Assembly: GCF_029892485.1 (NCBI RefSeq) | Contig: NZ_JARXVG010000001.1 | Location: 434,001 to 498,000 of the forward strand | Source: Variovorax boronicumulans | GTDB taxonomy: Bacteria > Pseudomonadota > Gammaproteobacteria > Burkholderiales > Burkholderiaceae_C | Direction of reading: 5' to 3' | Length of the DNA: 64,000 nucleotides | The notes under the pieces: model-generated | Told to the model about the DNA's origin: nothing | Database searches by the model: none | Seen by the model: the letters and a program-made list of their open reading frames with translations, nothing else | In this document: in pieces, positions 49,261-60,326 of the stretch | Numbering within the stretch: position 1 is the first letter of the stretch | Layout: each line of letters opens with the position of its first letter | Translations under genes and position numbers: made by a program

Positions 49261-50805
49261 TCAGAGCGGAATGTTCCCGTGCTTTCGCCACGGGTTCTCG
49301 AGCTTCTTCTCGCGCAGCATCACCAGCGAGCGGCAGATGCGCTTGCGCGTCTCGTGCGGCAGGATCACGTCGTCGATGTAGCCGCGGGCGCTCGCCACAT
49401 AGGGGTTCGCAAATCGCGCCTTGTATTCGGCCTCGCGGGCGGCCAGCTTCTCGGGGTCGTTCTTGTCTTCGCGGAAGATGATTTCCACCGCGCCCTTCGC
49501 GCCCATCACCGCGATCTCGGCGCGCGGCCAGGCGAGGTTGACGTCGCCGCGCAGGTGCTTGGACGCCATCACGTCGTAAGCACCGCCGTAGGCCTTGCGC
49601 GTGATGACGGTGATCTTCGGCACCGTGCATTCCGCGTACGCGTAAAGCAGCTTGGCACCGTGCTTGATGATGCCGCCGTACTCCTGACCCGTGCCGGGCA
49701 TGAAGCCGGGCACGTCGACAAAGGTGATGACCGGGATGTTGAACGCATCGCAAAAGCGCACGAAGCGTGCGGCCTTGATGCTGCTCTTGATGTCCAGGCA
49801 CCCCGCCAGCACCAGCGGCTGGTTGGCCACGATGCCGACCGTCTGGCCTTCCATGCGCGCGAAGCCGATCACGATGTTCTTGGCGTAGTCGGGCTGCAGT
49901 TCGAAGAAGTCGCCGTCATCGACCACCTTGAGGATCAGTTCCTTGATGTCGTAGGGCTTGTTCGGGTTGTCGGGCACCAGCGTGTCCAGCGAGTAGTCGG
50001 GCCGGTCGGCCGGATCGCCCTGGCCGTTGTTGCCCAGGCGCACCGGCGGCTTCTCGCGGTTGTTGAGCGGCAGGTAGTTGTACAGGCGGCGCAGCATCAT
50101 CAGCGCTTCGACGTCGTTCTCGAACGCCATGTCGGCCACGCCGCTGCGCGTGGTGTGGGTGATGGCGCCGCCGAGTTCTTCCGCCGTCACGGTTTCGTGC
50201 GTCACGGTTTTCACCACGTCGGGACCGGTGACGAACATGTAGCTGGAGTCCTTCACCATGAAGATGAAGTCGGTCATGGCGGGCGAATACACGGCGCCGC
50301 CCGCGCAGGGGCCCATCACCATGCTGATCTGCGGCACGACGCCGGAAGCCATCACGTTGCGCTGGAACACGTCGGCATAGCCGCCGAGCGAGGCCACGCC
50401 TTCCTGGATGCGGGCGCCGCCCGAATCGTTCAGGCCGATGACCGGTGCGCCGACCTTCATGGCCTGGTCCATCACCTTGCAGATCTTCTCGGCGTGCGCC
50501 TCGCTGAGCGCGCCGCCGAAGACGGTGAAGTCCTGGCTGAACACGAACACCAGGCGGCCGTTGATCATTCCGTAGCCGGTGACCACGCCGTCGCCGGGGA
50601 TCTTCTGCTCGGCCATGCCGAAGTCGACCGAGCGGTGCTCCACGAACATGTCCCACTCTTCGAAGGTGTTGTCGTCGAGCAGCAGCTCGATGCGCTCGCG
50701 CGCCGTGAGCTTGCCCTTGGCATGCTGCGCGTCGATGCGTTTCTGCCCGCCGCCGAGGCGCGCCTTGGCGCGGCGCTGTTCGAGTTGTTCAATCAGTTCT
50801 TGCAT
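49261..50805 (-). CDS. pccB: Propionyl-CoA carboxylase beta subunit (carboxyltransferase)
   Basis: A 514-residue carboxyltransferase that moves CO2 from biotin to propionyl-CoA. Seen: [20 protein letters not shown] and the second oxyanion loop [28 protein letters not shown], plus [20 protein letters not shown], all typical of PccB. ATG 50805 ([14 protein letters not shown]) is chosen; an extension upstream runs antisense-like sequence through the gap to meaB. It is followed at once by the DUF1963-like gene. Confidence 0.96.
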   Translation of the reverse strand: MQELIEQLEQRRAKARLGGGQKRIDAQHAKGKLTARERIELLLDDNTFEEWDMFVEHRSVDFGMAEQKIPGDGVVTGYGMINGRLVFVFSQDFTVFGGALSEAHAEKICKVMDQAMKVGAPVIGLNDSGGARIQEGVASLGGYADVFQRNVMASGVVPQISMVMGPCAGGAVYSPAMTDFIFMVKDSSYMFVTGPDVVKTVTHETVTAEELGGAITHTTRSGVADMAFENDVEALMMLRRLYNYLPLNNREKPPVRLGNNGQGDPADRPDYSLDTLVPDNPNKPYDIKELILKVVDDGDFFELQPDYAKNIVIGFARMEGQTVGIVANQPLVLAGCLDIKSSIKAARFVRFCDAFNIPVITFVDVPGFMPGTGQEYGGIIKHGAKLLYAYAECTVPKITVITRKAYGGAYDVMASKHLRGDVNLAWPRAEIAVMGAKGAVEIIFREDKNDPEKLAAREAEYKARFANPYVASARGYIDDVILPHETRKRICRSLVMLREKKLENPWRKHGNIPL

Positions 50806-50845
50806 GGTGTGGTTCCGAAGCTGTGGTCCTGAAATTCGTGTGGCG

Positions 50846-51895
50846 TCATGGCCTGGCCGTGATGGCCGCCGCCGCGAGCAACTGACGCGCCGCGGTCGAT
50901 GCAGGCAGCGCACCCTGCGCGACCTGCTGGGTGAGTTGGGGCAGCAATTCGCGCACCTGCGGGTGGTGCCTGAAGGCCTGCTTCAGGCCGGCGTCGATGC
51001 GTTCCCACATCCACGCGGTGGCCTGCTTCTCGCGCCGGCCGGCGAGCTTGCCGTTGGCGGTCTGCAACCGCCTGAACTGCGTGACGGCGTCCCAGAAAGC
51101 ATCGACGCCCGTGCCCGCGAGCGCGCTCAGCTGCAGAACCCTGGGCAGCCAGAAGCGCACTTCCGCACCGCTGTGCGCGTCGTGCACCGCATGCGCGTGG
51201 TCCGGGTTGCCTTGGTGGCCGAAGAGGCGCAGCGCGGAAGTGATCTGGGCCTGTGCGCGCGTGGCGGCATCCTTGTCGATGTCCGCCTTGTTGATGACGA
51301 CGAGGTCGGCCAGTTCCATCACGCCCTTCTTGATCGCCTGCAGGTCGTCGCCGGCGTTGGGCAGTTGCATCAGCACGAACATGTCGGTCATGCCGGCCAC
51401 CGCCGTTTCGCTTTGGCCCACGCCCACGGTCTCCACGATCACGACGTCGTAGCCGGCGGCCTCGCACACCAGCATCGCCTCGCGCGTCTTCTCGGCGACG
51501 CCGCCCAGCGTGCCGCTCGAAGGGCTCGGGCGGATGTAGGCGCGCTCGTGCACCGAGAGCTTTTCCATGCGCGTCTTGTCGCCGAGGATGGAGCCGCCGG
51601 AGACGGTGGACGACGGATCGATGGTGAGCACCGCGACGCGATGTCCCTTGTCGATCAGCAAGAGGCCGAGCGTCTCGATGAAGGTCGATTTGCCAACACC
51701 GGGCACACCCGAGATGCCGAGGCGAAAGGAGTTGCCGGTGCGCGGCAGCAGCGCGGTGAGCAGTTCGTCGGCCTGGGTGCGATGGTCAGCCCGCGTGGAT
51801 TCGAGCAGCGTGATGGCCTTGGCGATGGCTCGACGCTGCGCCATGCCCGGCGAAGCGGTGACCGCGCTTTCCAGCGCATGCACCGTGTTCAGCAC
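50846..51895 (-). CDS. meaB: Methylmalonyl-CoA mutase-associated GTPase MeaB
   Basis: A 349-residue G3E GTPase that protects and loads the adenosylcobalamin-dependent mutase. Seen: P-loop [15 protein letters not shown], switch/Walker B region [15 protein letters not shown]-specificity motif [10 protein letters not shown]. The start is taken as GTG 51895, overlapping the end of the GNAT gene by seven bases (GTGCTGA); later GTG codons cannot be excluded. It lies between the mutase and carboxylase genes, as expected of the methylmalonyl pathway. Confidence 0.94.
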   Translation of the reverse strand: MLNTVHALESAVTASPGMAQRRAIAKAITLLESTRADHRTQADELLTALLPRTGNSFRLGISGVPGVGKSTFIETLGLLLIDKGHRVAVLTIDPSSTVSGGSILGDKTRMEKLSVHERAYIRPSPSSGTLGGVAEKTREAMLVCEAAGYDVVIVETVGVGQSETAVAGMTDMFVLMQLPNAGDDLQAIKKGVMELADLVVINKADIDKDAATRAQAQITSALRLFGHQGNPDHAHAVHDAHSGAEVRFWLPRVLQLSALAGTGVDAFWDAVTQFRRLQTANGKLAGRREKQATAWMWERIDAGLKQAFRHHPQVRELLPQLTQQVAQGALPASTAARQLLAAAAITARP

Positions 51896-52365
51896 GCGGC
51901 CTCCTCGGCCGTCACGCGCCAGCGGTAGTGCAGGTCCACGCCCTCCTCGCCTTCGAGCACAAAGCCATGCCGAAGGTAGAAGCGATTGGCATCGCTCTGT
52001 ACGAGCGCGGTGAGCTTGATGTCGAGCTTCTTCTCGCGCGCCTCGGCCTTGGCCCAGCGCAACACCCATTCGCCGATGCCGCTCCCTTGGAAACCGGTGC
52101 GCAGGTACAGGTGATCGAGCCGCAGCGCATACGCGCCCTCGGGCTTGAGCGTGACGAAGCCCACGCGCTGCTCGCCATCGAGCACGATGTGGTGCATGAA
52201 CGGCACGACGAACCCGGCGTTCAGCCTTTCGCGCGCACGCGCGGCATCGAAGCGCCCGACACGCTCCAGGCTCGGGCGCATCGCATCGATGCGCACAGCC
52301 AGCATGTCTTCGAAATCGCTGGAATCCACGGGCTGCAGCGACAGCCGCGACAAGAGATCGCCCAC
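51889..52365 (-). CDS. GNAT-family N-acetyltransferase
   Basis: About 158 residues; the start is uncertain. I chose GTG 52365, 14 bases after the mutase stop; a TTG at 52353 and an ATG at 52287 ([17 protein letters not shown]) are alternatives. The acetyl-CoA-binding core is visible: [20 protein letters not shown] with the R/QxxGxG/A loop, and the C-terminal [15 protein letters not shown]. It overlaps meaB by seven bases, so it belongs to the methylmalonyl operon. Substrate unknown; lysine acylation of a pathway enzyme is speculation. Confidence 0.82.
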   Translation of the reverse strand: MGDLLSRLSLQPVDSSDFEDMLAVRIDAMRPSLERVGRFDAARARERLNAGFVVPFMHHIVLDGEQRVGFVTLKPEGAYALRLDHLYLRTGFQGSGIGEWVLRWAKAEAREKKLDIKLTALVQSDANRFYLRHGFVLEGEEGVDLHYRWRVTAEEAAC

Positions 52366-52379
52366 GTCTGGCGTCCCGG

Positions 52380-54542
<2,163 letters not shown>

Positions 54543-54569
54543 GGAGGGCGCCGCTTTGCAGTTGTCGTG

Positions 54570-54616
54570 CAGGGGATTACAGGGAATTCGCAAATTCGCT
54601 CGCAGGGATTTGCAAG
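54570..54616. promoter_or_regulatory. Three CAGGG-ATT direct repeats, candidate operator
   Basis: CAGGGGATT (54570-54578), CAGGGAATT (54580-54588) and CAGGGATTT (54603-54611) lie between the divergent scpA and GntR-type genes, the last two followed by CGCAA and GCAA. Spacing is irregular, so binding is speculative. Confidence 0.4.
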
Positions 54617-54683
54617 CCGGCCGCGAGTCTAACCGATCCGTAATTATTAATTCAAACCCTCTTTTTGCGGTACATTCCTGCCC

Positions 54684-55331
54684 ATGTCCGCTGTCACCCT
54701 TACCCCGCGCGCCCTCTATGAAGAGGTGGCCGAGCTGCTGCGCCAGCGGATCTTCCGCCGCGAGCTGGAGCCCGGCAGCTGGATCGACGAGCTCAAGCTC
54801 GCCGAGGAATACGGCATCAGCCGCACCCCGCTGCGCGAAGCCCTGAAAGTGCTGGCCGCCGAAGGCCTGGTGACGATGAAGGTGCGGCGCGGCGCCTATG
54901 TGACCGAGGTGTCGGAGCAGGACCTGGCGGACGTCTACCACCTGCTCTCCCTGCTGGAGAGCGATGCCGCCGGCGTGGTGGCCGAACGCGCCACCGAGTC
55001 CGAACGCGCGGAGCTGAAGAAGCTGCACGCCGAACTCGAAGCCGCCGCCGCACCGGGCAAGGAAGACCGGGAACATTTCTTCGCAGTGAACGAGCGCTTC
55101 CACATGCAGTTGCTGGCCATTGCCAACAACAAGTGGCGCGACCAGATGGTGGCCGACCTGCGCAAGGTGATGAAGCTCAACCGGCACAACTCGCTGCTCA
55201 AGGCGGGGCGGATTGCCGAGTCGCTGGCCGAGCACCGCTCGGTGATGGCGGCGATCGAGTCGCGCGATGCCACGGCCGCGATGGCGCGCATGCGCGAGCA
55301 CTTCAGGAATGGCCTGGAAGCTGCGAATTGA
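54684..55331 (+). CDS. GntR/FadR-family transcriptional regulator
   Basis: A 215-residue regulator. Winged HTH at residues 10-75 ([39 protein letters not shown]) and an FCD-type ligand domain with the metal-binding pattern: Asp in [10 protein letters not shown], His in [11 protein letters not shown] and His in [11 protein letters not shown]. It diverges from the mutase operon, making it the likely regulator of propionate/methylmalonyl metabolism. A TACATT -10-like element ends 7 bases before the ATG and no ribosome site is seen, so the transcript may be leaderless. Confidence 0.92.
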   Translation: MSAVTLTPRALYEEVAELLRQRIFRRELEPGSWIDELKLAEEYGISRTPLREALKVLAAEGLVTMKVRRGAYVTEVSEQDLADVYHLLSLLESDAAGVVAERATESERAELKKLHAELEAAAAPGKEDREHFFAVNERFHMQLLAIANNKWRDQMVADLRKVMKLNRHNSLLKAGRIAESLAEHRSVMAAIESRDATAAMARMREHFRNGLEAAN

Positions 55332-55351
55332 GTTCGTCCGCAGCGATCAGA

Positions 55352-56137
55352 TCAGTCTGCGTCGACCGTGCCGGCTTCCTTGGAGATCCGCTGAGCGACT
55401 TCCAGCATCCGCGGCGCCACGCGCTCCAGCATGACGTCCTTGGGCAGCAGGTAGGCCGGGCCGCCGCAACTCAGGCCGTAGCGCTCGCCGCGCGGCCCCT
55501 GCAGCGCGAAGCCGAGGGCATGGATGTGGGGATGCCACTCTCCGAAGGAAGTGCAAAAGCCAAGGCGTTCGTATTCGTCGATGCCCGCCGCCAGGCGCGG
55601 TTCCATTGAGGACCAGTTCTCGCCCGTTTCGATGCGGATCTGCTCCAGCAGCACCTCCCGCTCGGCCTCGGGCAGCGCCGCCAGGTAGGCGCGGCCGGCG
55701 GCAGAGGTGGCAATCGAAAGCCGCGCCCCGACCTCGATGCGCGAACTGATGAGCGCAGAACGGGGCCGCAGCGAATCGATGACGAGCATGTCGAGCTCGT
55801 CGCGCACGCCCATGTGGATGCTGGCACCTGCGAATTCGGACAGCTCCGTCAGATGGGGCCGCGCCACCGCGCGCAGATCGAAATGCCGCAGGTACCGGCT
55901 GCTCATGTCCAGCAGCGCCGGGCCCAGGCTGAAGCGCTCGCTGTCCCGCGACTGACGCAGGTAGCCGGCGCCCACCAGCGTGGCGGTCAGCCGCGAGACG
56001 GTGGCTTTGGGAATGCCGGTCGCGTCGGCCAGATCACGGTTTCCCATCGGCGCGGGCGCCATTCCGATGGTCTTGAGTAACGCCAAGCCGCGTGCCAGCG
56101 CGCTTACTTCTTCTTTGCTGCCAACAGCTTCGCTCAT
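55352..56137 (-). CDS. IclR-family transcriptional regulator
   Basis: A 261-residue regulator starting at ATG 56137. N-terminal HTH (ALARGLALLKTIG, NRDLADATGIPKATVSRL) and a C-terminal effector domain (ISSRIEVGARLSIATSAAGRAYLAAL, GFCTSFGEWHP, CGGPAYLL). Typical targets are aromatic or short-chain acid catabolic genes; none is adjacent, so the target is unknown. A GGAAC-TGT-GTTCT inverted repeat about 80 bases upstream (56219-56231) could be an autoregulatory site. Confidence 0.93.
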   Translation of the reverse strand: MSEAVGSKEEVSALARGLALLKTIGMAPAPMGNRDLADATGIPKATVSRLTATLVGAGYLRQSRDSERFSLGPALLDMSSRYLRHFDLRAVARPHLTELSEFAGASIHMGVRDELDMLVIDSLRPRSALISSRIEVGARLSIATSAAGRAYLAALPEAEREVLLEQIRIETGENWSSMEPRLAAGIDEYERLGFCTSFGEWHPHIHALGFALQGPRGERYGLSCGGPAYLLPKDVMLERVAPRMLEVAQRISKEAGTVDAD

Positions 56138-56367
56138 GAAGAACCTTTTTTGTTTCCCTGACCTCTTTATTCTTGAGCAAAAACAGGCAGACAAGCCACA
56201 CTTGTTGCGCCATTGTTTCGGAACTGTGTTCTATTAAAAGAGGGTGAAACACGCCGATCTGGAGGCTGAAAAGGGCTTTTTTTCGGCGTCACAACGCGCC
56301 GAATCTCGTGATTCGGAATCGATCTCGAGAACACGGGGAACAGGAAGACGGCCGTACGGCCGCCCCT

Positions 56368-57378
56368 TCAGGCGGCCTGCGCGACCGGCTCGTGCGCCAG
56401 CGCCATCACCTCGTGCGGCGGGCGCGTCTTCAGGCGATGGTCGCTCCAGACCTGCCGCCAGCGGCGCGCGCCGGGCAGGCCGTTGCGCAGGCCCAGCATG
56501 TGGCGCGCGATCGACGACCACTGCGTGCCGTGCTCGGCCGCCTCGCGAACCATGTAGTCGCACATCAGCGACTCCACCTCTTCGCGCGTCAACGGCTGCG
56601 GCGCCGCGCCGAAGAACTCGGCGTCCCACTCGGCAAGCCACCAGGGGTTGTGATACGCCTCCCGCCCGACCATCACGCCATCGAGCAGCCGCAGGTGTTC
56701 GTGCACCTGTTCGTTGACGGAGATGCCCCCGTTGATCGAAAACCTGAGCGCCGGAAAGTCGTGCTTCAGCCGATGCACGAGTGCGTAGCGCAGCGGCGGA
56801 ATCTCGCGGTTCTGCTTCGGGCTCAAGCCCTGCAGCCAGGCATTGCGCGCATGGACGATGAAGGTGCCGCAGCCCGCTTCGCTCACCTTGCCGACAAAGT
56901 CGCGCACGAACTCGTAGCTCTCGATCTTGTCGATGCCGATGCGGTGCTTCACCGTGACGGGCACGCTCACCACGTCGACCATTGCCTTCACGCAGTCGGC
57001 CACCAGTTGCGGCTCGTTCATGAGGCACGCGCCGAAGGCGCCGCGCTGCACGCGCTCGCTCGGGCAGCCGCAGTTCAGGTTGATCTCGTCGTAGCCCCAT
57101 TCCTCGCCGAGCTTCGCGCAGTGCGCCAGGTCGGCCGGCTCGCTGCCGCCCAGCTGCAGCGCCACGGGATGTTCTTCAGCGTTGAATCGAAGGTGACGGG
57201 GCACGTCGCCATGCACCAGTGCGCCTGTCGTCACCATCTCGGTATAGAGCAGCGCGTGGCGCGACAACAGGCGGTGCAGGTACCTGCAATGACGGTCCGT
57301 CCAGTCCATCATGGGTGCAACGGAGATGACCTTCTCTTCCAAAACGCGGGATCCTGTTGTCGGCATCGGCCCGGACAT
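56368..57378 (-). CDS. dusA: tRNA-dihydrouridine(20/20a) synthase DusA
   Basis: A 336-residue FMN enzyme reducing uridines at D-loop positions 20/20a. Seen: SVAPMMDWTDRHCRYLHR, NLNCGCPSERVQRGAFGACLM with the catalytic Cys, KHRIGIDKIESY, NGGI with the FMN phosphate region, and DGVMVGREAYHNPWWLAE, all characteristic of DusA rather than DusB or DusC. ATG 57378 is used; ATG 57366 is equally possible. About 230 bases to the IclR gene hold no gene, only GC hairpins (one, 56358-56377, spans the stop). Confidence 0.95.
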   Translation of the reverse strand: MSGPMPTTGSRVLEEKVISVAPMMDWTDRHCRYLHRLLSRHALLYTEMVTTGALVHGDVPRHLRFNAEEHPVALQLGGSEPADLAHCAKLGEEWGYDEINLNCGCPSERVQRGAFGACLMNEPQLVADCVKAMVDVVSVPVTVKHRIGIDKIESYEFVRDFVGKVSEAGCGTFIVHARNAWLQGLSPKQNREIPPLRYALVHRLKHDFPALRFSINGGISVNEQVHEHLRLLDGVMVGREAYHNPWWLAEWDAEFFGAAPQPLTREEVESLMCDYMVREAAEHGTQWSSIARHMLGLRNGLPGARRWRQVWSDHRLKTRPPHEVMALAHEPVAQAA

Positions 57379-57402
57379 CGGGCGCAGAAGGCCGCGATTT
57401 TC

Positions 57403-57759
57403 TCACGCGACCTGTTCCAGCGCCTCGGTCAGCTGTTCGACCGTGTACGGCTTGCGCAGCCAGGTGGTCCCCGCCAGCTCCTTCGCGGGCTGCGCCTGTC
57501 CGGTCACGAAGATCACCGGCACGCGGTAGTCGCGCAGCAGCCGCTCGGCCAGGTCGAGCCCCGACAACGCGGGCAGGCCGATGTCCACCATCACCACATC
57601 GAAGGCGCCCTCGAAGAAGCGCGAGATCGCGGCCTCGGCGCTTTTCACGCCCGTGGCCCAGTGCCCCAGGGCCTCGAGCAGTTTCAGGGTTGTGGCGAGC
57701 GTGTCGGCATCGTCCTCCACGAGCAGCACGCGAAGCTTGTTTGGCGGGTCATTGGTCAT
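57403..57759 (-). CDS. Single-domain response regulator (REC only)
   Basis: A 118-residue receiver domain without output domain. Acidic pair VLLVEDDADT, phospho-acceptor Asp59 in VVMVDIGLPALSG, switch Thr in VIFVTGQAQ and Lys in WLRKPYTVEQL are all present, so it should be phosphorylated normally. No kinase is adjacent. It diverges from the second receiver protein (57929-58312) and lies 24 bases before dusA in the same direction. Partner unknown. Confidence 0.92.
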   Translation of the reverse strand: MTNDPPNKLRVLLVEDDADTLATTLKLLEALGHWATGVKSAEAAISRFFEGAFDVVMVDIGLPALSGLDLAERLLRDYRVPVIFVTGQAQPAKELAGTTWLRKPYTVEQLTEALEQVA

Positions 57760-57928
57760 TTGCGTGACATTTTTCCAGACATCCCGCCGCGCTGCAGCAT
57801 CCGCACCCCTTCATCCGCAGGGATGTACGACAGATGGCGGCGTTGTCCGACTCGACACACGGAGCCCACCCTGACAATGACCCCCTCGGCCGAGACAAGC
57901 CGAAGGACCGTTCTCTCCCCATATAACG

Positions 57929-58312
57929 ATGACCCGCATCTATCTCATAGAAGACAACCCTCTGATCGCAACGACGCTGACCGACGGGTTGCAGGCATTT
58001 TCCGAATGCGATGTCATCGGCACCGCCACGACCTCCGACGAAGCCATCGACTGGCTGAAAGCCAATCCGGACGAGTGGGATGCGGCGGTCATCGACATGT
58101 TTCTTGCCAAGGGCAACGGACTCACCGTGGCGCAGTACCTGAAGGAGCACAAGGCTCCAGCGCAGCGCACGGTGGTGCTCATGAACTACGCGACCTCCGA
58201 AGTGCGCGAAGGCGCGCTGTCGGCGGGCGTTGATGCGGTGTTCGACAAGTCGCTGCAGCTGGAGGCGTTCTATGACTTCTGCGCAGGGCTGAACATCACG
58301 CCCCGGCGCTGA
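57929..58312 (+). CDS. Single-domain response regulator (REC only) with altered switch residue
   Basis: A 127-residue receiver domain. Acidic residues in YLIEDNPLIA, phospho-acceptor Asp56 in AAVIDMFLAKGNGL and Lys in AVFDKSLQLEAF are intact, but the usual Thr/Ser switch position reads Met in TVVLMNYAT. No output domain and no adjacent kinase. It is divergent from the other receiver gene and 13 bases before the cysteine-rich protein gene, which suggests co-transcription with it. Confidence 0.9.
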   Translation: MTRIYLIEDNPLIATTLTDGLQAFSECDVIGTATTSDEAIDWLKANPDEWDAAVIDMFLAKGNGLTVAQYLKEHKAPAQRTVVLMNYATSEVREGALSAGVDAVFDKSLQLEAFYDFCAGLNITPRR

Positions 58313-58325
58313 CACAATCGGCCGC

Positions 58326-60053
58326 GTGCCGCTCGCCAAACACTGCCCGCCCCTCGCACTCGCGCTTGCATTGACCCTCGCCGCGCCCATGGCGCAGGCG
58401 GCCGATCCGGTGCTCCTCGTCACCTCGCCAGTTGCCCTGCAGGCCGCCGAGAAGTCCGGCGCCGGCTTCTCCCACTGGATCGGCAACGCAGCTGCTTCAC
58501 CCGACGGCACCGCGACCAACCAGGCCTTGATGCGCTGGCCGGCCTGGCAGTCCATCGCCACGCCGATCGGCGACAGCCTCGCGCGCATCCAGCGCGGCGA
58601 CAAGCAGGCCGGCGTGGGCATCTCGCGCTATCCGCACCGGCTGTTCGATGCGCGCTGGCTCGCGAGCCCCGATGCGTTCTTCGAACTGGTCGGCGTGGCC
58701 AACCGCATGGACCGCCGGCCCTTCCAGAACGGCGCATGCGGCGAGACGCGGCTGGTGTACCGGCTCGCGTACCGCACCGCCGCAATGCAGTCGCGGCTGC
58801 CGATGACCATCAACGTGGAACTGCGCGGCGATGCGCCCGATGCGGACGGCAGCTGCGCCAGCACCGCGCGGCGCTGGCAGCCGCCGCAGCCATCGATGCA
58901 GGACGAGGCGCTCGGCCGCTGGCTGGTTTCGCCCGAAGGCCCGCTCGCGCCGCAGCGGCTTGCACCCGCGCGCATCGCGCAGGTCACCACCAACCTGCAG
59001 AGCGTGCGCTGGCCCTCCGCGGTGCGGCCCGATCTCGGCGGCCATGCCGAATACATGCTGCGCGCCTTCCGCTGGAACGCCGGCACGAAGCGGTTCGACG
59101 TGGCACCGCTCGAGAACACGCCCGATGTCGCGCGCCTCAAGGCCAACCCGCCGCTGCGCAAGGAGCTGCAGCAATGGCTGCAGCAGCCCGCCAACCTGCG
59201 CGCGCTGGACGAAGCGACCGTGCAGATCCCCGAGAAATTTCTCGCGACCGAATCGATCTCGGTCGCACCGCGCGGCCTTGCGCGCCTCGCGAACCGGCCC
59301 TTCGCGCAAGTCTTCTCGCCCGGCGACTGGCAGCCCGTGCCCGGCAGCCGCACGCTGCAGTCGCCGCAGGCCGTGCTGCGCCGCCTCGATGACCTCAGCT
59401 GCACCGGCTGCCACCAGAGCCGCGCGGTCGCGGGCTTTCATCTGCTCGGCGTCGACCGGCGCGGCGCATCGCGCACCTTCACGACGGGCAATGCGCTCGC
59501 ACTGCCTCACTCACCGCATCTGCAGGACGAGCTGGCACGCCGCAGCAACTACGTGCAGACGGCGCTGACCACCGCACGGCCCGACCCGTTCCGGCCGCTC
59601 GCCGAACCGGACAGCGCAAACACCGCACCCGAGAAGGCTGCGGTCGGCGCAAGCTGCGAGCCCACCCGCATCACGCAGGCCGCCAACCCGTGGCTGGACC
59701 GCGCCGAAAAGCTGCCGCGCGTCGCCTGCGAAGGCGTGTTCTCCGTGTGCGAGAAAACCTCGGTCGGCTTCCCGGGCGGCATGTGCTCGGGCCCTTGCGA
59801 TCCGCTCGACAGGAACGGCACCTGCGGCGGCATCGCGATCCTCAGCGACTTCAACCAGTGCCTGGCCGCGAACAAGCCCTTCGGCGAATGCCTCGCCAAG
59901 CACACGCGCCCCGGCAACCTGCGCAGCTGCTCGGCGCAACAGCCCTGCCGCGACGACTACATCTGCGCGCAGGCCGAGGGCCAGCCCGAAGGGCGCGGCG
60001 CCTGCATTCCGCCGTACTTCCTCTTTCAGATGCGGGTGGACGGGCACTCCTGA
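58326..60053 (+). CDS. Secreted cysteine-rich CTGCH protein of unknown function
   Basis: A 575-residue protein from GTG 58326 with a signal peptide (LALALALTLAAPMAQAA). The central region contains one CxxCH heme-type motif, LSCTGCHQSRAVAGFHLLG (Cys359-His363), and the last 150 residues hold twelve cysteines (for example ACEGVFSVCEKT, MCSGPCDP, TCGG, SCSAQQPCRDDYICAQ), an even number suited to disulfides. No known catalytic domain was recognised. It may be a periplasmic monoheme protein, or the motif may bind no heme. It follows an orphan response regulator by 13 bases. Confidence 0.75.
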   Translation: MPLAKHCPPLALALALTLAAPMAQAADPVLLVTSPVALQAAEKSGAGFSHWIGNAAASPDGTATNQALMRWPAWQSIATPIGDSLARIQRGDKQAGVGISRYPHRLFDARWLASPDAFFELVGVANRMDRRPFQNGACGETRLVYRLAYRTAAMQSRLPMTINVELRGDAPDADGSCASTARRWQPPQPSMQDEALGRWLVSPEGPLAPQRLAPARIAQVTTNLQSVRWPSAVRPDLGGHAEYMLRAFRWNAGTKRFDVAPLENTPDVARLKANPPLRKELQQWLQQPANLRALDEATVQIPEKFLATESISVAPRGLARLANRPFAQVFSPGDWQPVPGSRTLQSPQAVLRRLDDLSCTGCHQSRAVAGFHLLGVDRRGASRTFTTGNALALPHSPHLQDELARRSNYVQTALTTARPDPFRPLAEPDSANTAPEKAAVGASCEPTRITQAANPWLDRAEKLPRVACEGVFSVCEKTSVGFPGGMCSGPCDPLDRNGTCGGIAILSDFNQCLAANKPFGECLAKHTRPGNLRSCSAQQPCRDDYICAQAEGQPEGRGACIPPYFLFQMRVDGHS

Positions 60054-60197
60054 TACCCGCTGCGGCGGTGCAAGGACGAGTTCAACGCAGACCTGCTGGT
60101 GTTCGTCAGAACCTGATCGAGCCGATTGGGCGGAGCTCAATGCCATTCCTGCGAACGATGTGCGGCTGCAGAGTGTGTAGCGTTGGCTCCTTCTCTT

Positions 60198-60323
60198 GCT
60201 CCTTCCCCTCCCGGGGGAAGGCTGGGATGGGGGCACGACAGCGCTCGCTTCATCGCAGCGCTTTATCGAACGCCGCTTGCCCCCACCCCTGCCCTCCCCC
60301 GGAAGGGGAGGGAGAAAAGCCGG
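60198..60323. repeat. Inverted pair of a C/G-rich 40-base repeat between convergent genes
   Basis: Left unit (60198-60240) CTCCTTCCCCTCCCGGGGGA then AGGCTGGGATGGGGGCACG; right unit (60275-60323), read in reverse complement, CTCCCTCCCCTTCCGGGGGA then GGGCAGGGGTGGGGGCAAG. The two differ at few positions and would form a long stem-loop downstream of both the cysteine-rich protein gene and the acetolactate synthase gene. The whole 273-base gap has no gene. Confidence 0.75.
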
Positions 60324-60326
60324 GCA

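Noticed and set aside
54543..54683. A cobalamin riboswitch before the B12-dependent mutase
   Set aside because: The 141 bases are too short for the full riboswitch and I could not find the B12-box pattern.
56240..56300. A terminator in the T-rich stretch GGGCTTTTTTTCGGC after dusA
   Set aside because: On the minus strand, the direction of dusA, the run is A and not T. No stable stem precedes a T run in either direction.
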